NCBI GenBank assembly: GCA_043810345.1
Contig: JBDROF010000086.1
Location: forward strand, 1 to 8,580
DNA: 8,580 nucleotides
Reading direction: 5' to 3'
Source of the DNA: QYOJ01 sp043810345
GTDB taxonomy: Bacteria > Bacteroidota > Bacteroidia > Bacteroidales > FEN-979
Shown: positions 6,804 to 8,580 of the stretch, in pieces
Numbering within the stretch: the stretch's first letter is position 1
Layout of the letters: every line of letters begins with the position of its first letter
The notes under the pieces: model-generated
Database searches by the model: none
Told to the model about the DNA's origin: nothing
What the model saw: only the letters and a program-made list of their open reading frames with translations
Program-made: the position numbers and the translations under genes

Positions 6804-7336
6804 CAGTCGACTAATTCGTAAGTGTTCAGGTTCATTTCAAAAATCCAGTGCCGGATATAATCCAGATCAGCTTCAGGATTTTCAAGTAATTGACGGATAT
6901 CTCTTTTATGAAGATCGCTTTCCATCCGTTGTATCCATATCAGTTTGGATAGAATTAGGTCTTCAAGAGTAATCACCCATATCGTTTGATTGTTAATAAC
7001 AATGACTTTCTTCCGGCTGAATTTCAGCTGCTCATAGGGATGGTTGGTGAGCAGGATAAAATCGATCTTGTAGCAGGATTGCTGATCGACGATGTTGAAC
7101 ATTCCTTTCCGGCGAACTTCTTCTCTTACGGTATCTTCATTTACATAGTACCTTCCGGAAATTGCATTGATAAAATGCGGTATGTCAGTTTCCTTCAATT
7201 CTGCTACAAAGTCAATATCTCTTGTCGAACGTGGAATGGCATACATGTTGAAAGCGATGCTTCCTGAAAGCATGTATGGAATATGCAAACGGTCAAGGAT
7301 TTCAATAATTTCCCTAAGAACTTGTTGGACCAGCAT
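6803..7336 (-). CDS. MNT-like nucleotidyltransferase (AbiEii/DUF6036-type), probable toxin-antitoxin component
   Basis: Starting at ATG 7336 the protein has 177 residues. It is a small polymerase-beta-fold nucleotidyltransferase. The motif SGSIAFNMYAIPRSTRDIDF gives G25-S26 and the metal-binding D40-x-D42; the third acidic residue is D92 in CYKIDFILL. A later EDLILSKL and DIRQLL region fits the AbiEii/DUF6036-type C-terminal helices. The active site is therefore complete. The frame extends upstream to a TTG at 7363, but a TATCTTTA box at 7353-7360 lies inside that extension, so the ATG is preferred. Relatives transfer nucleotides to tRNA or proteins and act as toxins (MenA, AbiEii) or antitoxins (MNT of HEPN/MNT). 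The target here is unknown. It overlaps the 78-aa gene by one base. Confidence 0.85.
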   Translation of the reverse strand: MLVQQVLREIIEILDRLHIPYMLSGSIAFNMYAIPRSTRDIDFVAELKETDIPHFINAISGRYYVNEDTVREEVRRKGMFNIVDQQSCYKIDFILLTNHPYEQLKFSRKKVIVINNQTIWVITLEDLILSKLIWIQRMESDLHKRDIRQLLENPEADLDYIRHWIFEMNLNTYELVD

Positions 7337-7352
7337 ACAGGTTTTCTTTGTG

Positions 7353-7360
7353 TAAAGATA
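7353..7360 (-). promoter_or_regulatory. Candidate -7 box of the nucleotidyltransferase pair
   Basis: On the minus strand TATCTTTA differs by one base from TAnnTTTG and lies 16 nt before ATG 7336, giving a very short leader. No clear -33 element is seen; the upstream bases belong to the octamer-word repeat at 7371-7394. Confidence 0.35.
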
Positions 7361-7370
7361 CAATTTCCTT

Positions 7371-7394
7371 ATTTTCGCTTCACCACTTCACCAT
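7371..7394 (-). repeat. Short octamer-word repeat (ATGGTGAA / GTGGTGAA / GCGAAAAT)
   Basis: Read on the minus strand, this segment is three consecutive 8-mers: ATGGTGAA, GTGGTGAA and GCGAAAAT. The same words occur in the opposite orientation at 7958-7991. It overlaps the start codon of the methyltransferase remnant and lies directly upstream of the nucleotidyltransferase promoter box. Confidence 0.6.
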
Positions 7395-7803
7395 GGAAAT
7401 GATCACCCCCACCGGCTGGACTGACTACGAACTGCTCGACACAGGCGGGCGTGAAAAGCTGGAACGGTTCGGTGATTACCTCCTGATCCGTCCCGAACCC
7501 CAGGCGGTATGGCAAAAAGCGCTGTCTGAAAAAGAATGGGATCTTCTGTCTCATGCGAGGTTTAGAAAAGTGAAATCTTCCAGTCCACAGTCTTCAGTCC
7601 ACAGTCACCGTTCAACCTCAATCATCTATCGCACATCGCGCATCGCGCATCCCGTATCCTGAATCTCTTCGCCTACACCGGCAGCGCCTCTTTAGCAGCC
7701 AAAGCGGCGGGAGGTAAAACGAGGGAACCGGTATGATGGGATCATCCTAGATCCGCCTGCTTATGGACGGGGGCCGGAAGGGGAAAAATGGGTTCTGGAA
7801 GAG
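7393..7803 (+). pseudogene. Broken class I SAM-dependent methyltransferase in three pieces
   Basis: Piece A (7393-7573) reads DYELLDTGGREKLERFGDYL, RPEPQAVWQKALSEKEWDLL and SHARF, the N-terminus of RlmI/RlmK-like class I methyltransferases common in Bacteroidetes. Piece B (7653-7715, another frame) is RILNLFAYTGSASLAAKAAGG, the SAM-binding motif I. Piece C (7717-7803, back in the first frame) is KRGNRYDGIILDPPAYGRGP then EGEKWVLEE, containing the catalytic DPPxYG motif. Between A and B the RNA-binding and linker residues (several tens) are replaced by heptamer repeats. Between B and C about 45 residues are missing. After WVLEE the C-terminus is lost and unrelated antisense sequence begins. 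The enzyme would be an rRNA or similar nucleic-acid methyltransferase; this copy cannot be functional. Confidence 0.85.
7574..7650. repeat. Two 7-bp tandem word arrays inside the methyltransferase remnant
   Basis: The first array is CAGTCCA, CAGTCTT, CAGTCCA, CAGTCAC (7581-7608). The second is ATCGCAC, ATCGCGC, ATCGCGC (7628-7648). Both have a 7-base period with variable last bases. They occupy the place where about 60 codons of the methyltransferase are missing. The 19 nt between them look like further degenerate words. Confidence 0.85.
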
Positions 7804-7896
7804 CCGGTTGTTAAGTTCACCGAGCACACCGGTTGATTTGGCCGATTGCGGGTTGGCCACCAGGATGTCGCGGATCATGGCATTGGGCAAGACATC
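7804..7896 (-). pseudogene. Fragment of a Bacteroidetes surface/T9SS-type protein
   Basis: The minus strand encodes DVLPNAMIRDILVANPQSAK followed by STGVLGELNNR without interruption. The (M)IRDILxxNPQSAKSxxVLxxLxxR pattern recalls internal segments of large secreted proteins of Bacteroidetes that end in T9SS sorting domains (recognised from memory). There is no start codon of its own and no continuation: it begins after a word-repeat block and ends exactly where methyltransferase piece C ends. It is probably a translocated scrap of a multi-copy surface protein gene. Confidence 0.55.
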
Positions 7897-7897
7897 C

Positions 7898-7939
7898 TCC
7901 GTGGTTCTCTGTGCCTTCTCTGTGGATCTCTGTGTAACC
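7898..7939. repeat. CTCTGTG-type degenerate linker repeat
   Basis: This block is built from variants of CTCTGTG and TCTGTGG: TCCGTGG, TTCTCTGTG, CCTTCTCTGTGG, ATCTCTGTG. It shares a CTnTGTGCCTTC core with the hairpin repeat at 823-834. There is no coding potential and no opposite arm beside it, unlike the copy at 772-874. Confidence 0.6.
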
Positions 7940-7941
7940 AT

Positions 7942-7991
7942 GTGGTGCGGTGGTGCGGTGGTGAAATGGTGAAATAACGAAAAGCGAAAAT
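7942..7991 (+). repeat. 8-bp tandem word array (GTGGTGCG/GTGGTGAA/ATGGTGAA...)
   Basis: The consecutive octamers are GTGGTGCG, GTGGTGCG, GTGGTGAA, ATGGTGAA, ATAACGAA and AAGCGAAA, followed by AT. The words drift progressively along the array. It is related in inverted orientation to 7371-7394. Confidence 0.75.
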
Positions 7992-8000
7992 CAAGTTCAA

Positions 8001-8050
8001 TAATGTGCAATGATGAGCAATGATGAGCAATAATGTGCAATATTGTGCAA
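8001..8050 (+). repeat. 10-bp tandem array of T(A/G)ATG(T/A)GCAA
   Basis: There are five consecutive decamers: TAATGTGCAA, TGATGAGCAA, TGATGAGCAA, TAATGTGCAA, TATTGTGCAA. Units 1 and 4 are identical and units 2 and 3 are identical. The array ends 4 nt from the stop codon of the minus-strand T9SS protein gene, so it forms that gene's immediate 3' flank. Confidence 0.85.
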
Positions 8051-8054
8051 TGAA

Positions 8055-8580
8055 TCAGTTGATCACCACCTGCTCGCTAGCTATCGTTTCCCCCCGGTAA
8101 CTCAACCTAAACACATACATCCCTCTCTTCCAACCACTCACATCCATTTCCACAGTCCGATCTGCTTGCAATACCAACTGTTCCATCACCATCCTCCCAA
8201 ACAGATCGAATATCTCCAACGTAGCCGATCCCCATTGATGGTACACCGTGGTTGCCTGGAATCCTGCCGGGCCGGTCTGTTTCTGCAGGAACTCCGGGAC
8301 CTCCACGGTGACATTATGTGTGGCCGGATTGGGATAAATCGTTAACCGGTACAACTCAGGGTATTTTTCCGGATCCTTGACGCTGACAATCAACCCGCAA
8401 TCAGGATCAACCGTATCGGAGACAATCGGATAAGGGCACAAACTGTCATAAGTGCGCGGCATGGTGTAGATGCTGTCGAATTCGAGGTCGGAGTTGAGTT
8501 TGTAAAAATAAATCGTCTGGCTCATTTGTGATAAAAATGCAATTTTTGAATCAAGACCGATAATCGCATAGTTTGTACCT
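8055..8580 (-). CDS. C-terminal part of a T9SS-exported protein (type A sorting domain; 5' end outside window)
   Basis: The frame is open to the right edge of the window: before the ATG at 8525 it continues upstream as GTNYAIIGLDSKIAFLSQ, so the visible 174 or so residues are only the C-terminus. After a linker (SDTVDPDCGLIVSVKDPEKY) comes the sorting domain: YRLTIYPNPATHNVTVEVPE, then LEIFDLFGRMVMEQLVL, MDVSGWKRGMYVFRLSY and a final SEQVVIN. YPNP, the DLxG strand, the DVSxWxxGxY motif and the short K/Q-VV-(I/V)-type end are the hallmarks of the Por/T9SS type A domain, which is cleaved on export and leads to surface anchoring or secretion. The passenger domain lies outside the window, so its function is unknown. 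Confidence 0.93.
   Translation of the reverse strand, partial: GTNYAIIGLDSKIAFLSQMSQTIYFYKLNSDLEFDSIYTMPRTYDSLCPYPIVSDTVDPDCGLIVSVKDPEKYPELYRLTIYPNPATHNVTVEVPEFLQKQTGPAGFQATTVYHQWGSATLEIFDLFGRMVMEQLVLQADRTVEMDVSGWKRGMYVFRLSYRGETIASEQVVIN

Noticed and set aside
7747..8040. 97-aa minus-strand gene
   Set aside because: Its N-terminal third is translated word repeat and its C-terminus is antisense to the methyltransferase piece; only 7804-7896 looks like true coding sequence.
7574..8050. CRISPR array
   Set aside because: Repeat units are 7-10 bases with no unique spacers of constant length and no cas genes nearby.
7393..8052. Insertion sequence
   Set aside because: No transposase fragment or terminal inverted repeats with target duplication could be seen; only short related words lie at the two sides.
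8043..8345. 100-aa plus-strand open frame
   Set aside because: It is antisense to the T9SS sorting domain.

Overview
The window looks like a chromosomal segment of an environmental Bacteroidetes (Bacteroidales-like) bacterium. The evidence is a type IX secretion (T9SS) C-terminal sorting domain, three candidate Bacteroidetes-type -7 boxes (one matching TAnnTTTG exactly), a lack of clear Shine-Dalgarno sequences, a Bacteroidetes-style SNF2 protein, and intergenic stretches made of short degenerate 'word' repeats. Organism assignment is inference from these features; no rRNA or tRNA gene was seen.

Left part (1-1604): the 3' end of a DUF438/PAS-type protein is coupled by an ATGA overlap to a small DUF2249-like protein. 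A degenerate intergenic hairpin repeat follows, then two broken genes. One is a PepSY-type membrane protein that has lost its middle and its C-terminus. The other is the N-terminal stub of a phospholipase-D-like/SNF2-type helicase with an in-frame TAG. Centre (1622-6388): an intact 957-aa SNF2 ATPase runs on the plus strand and converges on a minus-strand two-gene operon. That operon has a DegT/DnrJ/EryC1/StrS aminotransferase resembling GDP-perosamine synthase, followed after 3 nt by a dolichol-phosphate-mannose-synthase-like GT2 glycosyltransferase. Together these could make a 4-amino-sugar and place a sugar on a polyprenyl carrier for surface glycans.

Right part (6567-8580): a minus-strand pair overlaps as TGATG. 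It comprises an MNT-like nucleotidyltransferase with its full catalytic motif set and a 78-aa charged helical partner, and it is arranged like a toxin-antitoxin module. Next comes a mosaic region of about 660 nt (7393-8052). It holds three pieces of a class I SAM-dependent methyltransferase, an antisense scrap of a Bacteroidetes surface protein, and arrays of 7-, 8- and 10-base tandem words lying at the breakpoints. The window ends inside the C-terminus of a T9SS-exported protein on the minus strand.

The most unusual signal is the gene erosion combined with short-word repeat arrays of several periods that sit where coding sequence has been lost. The best candidate for a functional module is the nucleotidyltransferase/78-aa pair.
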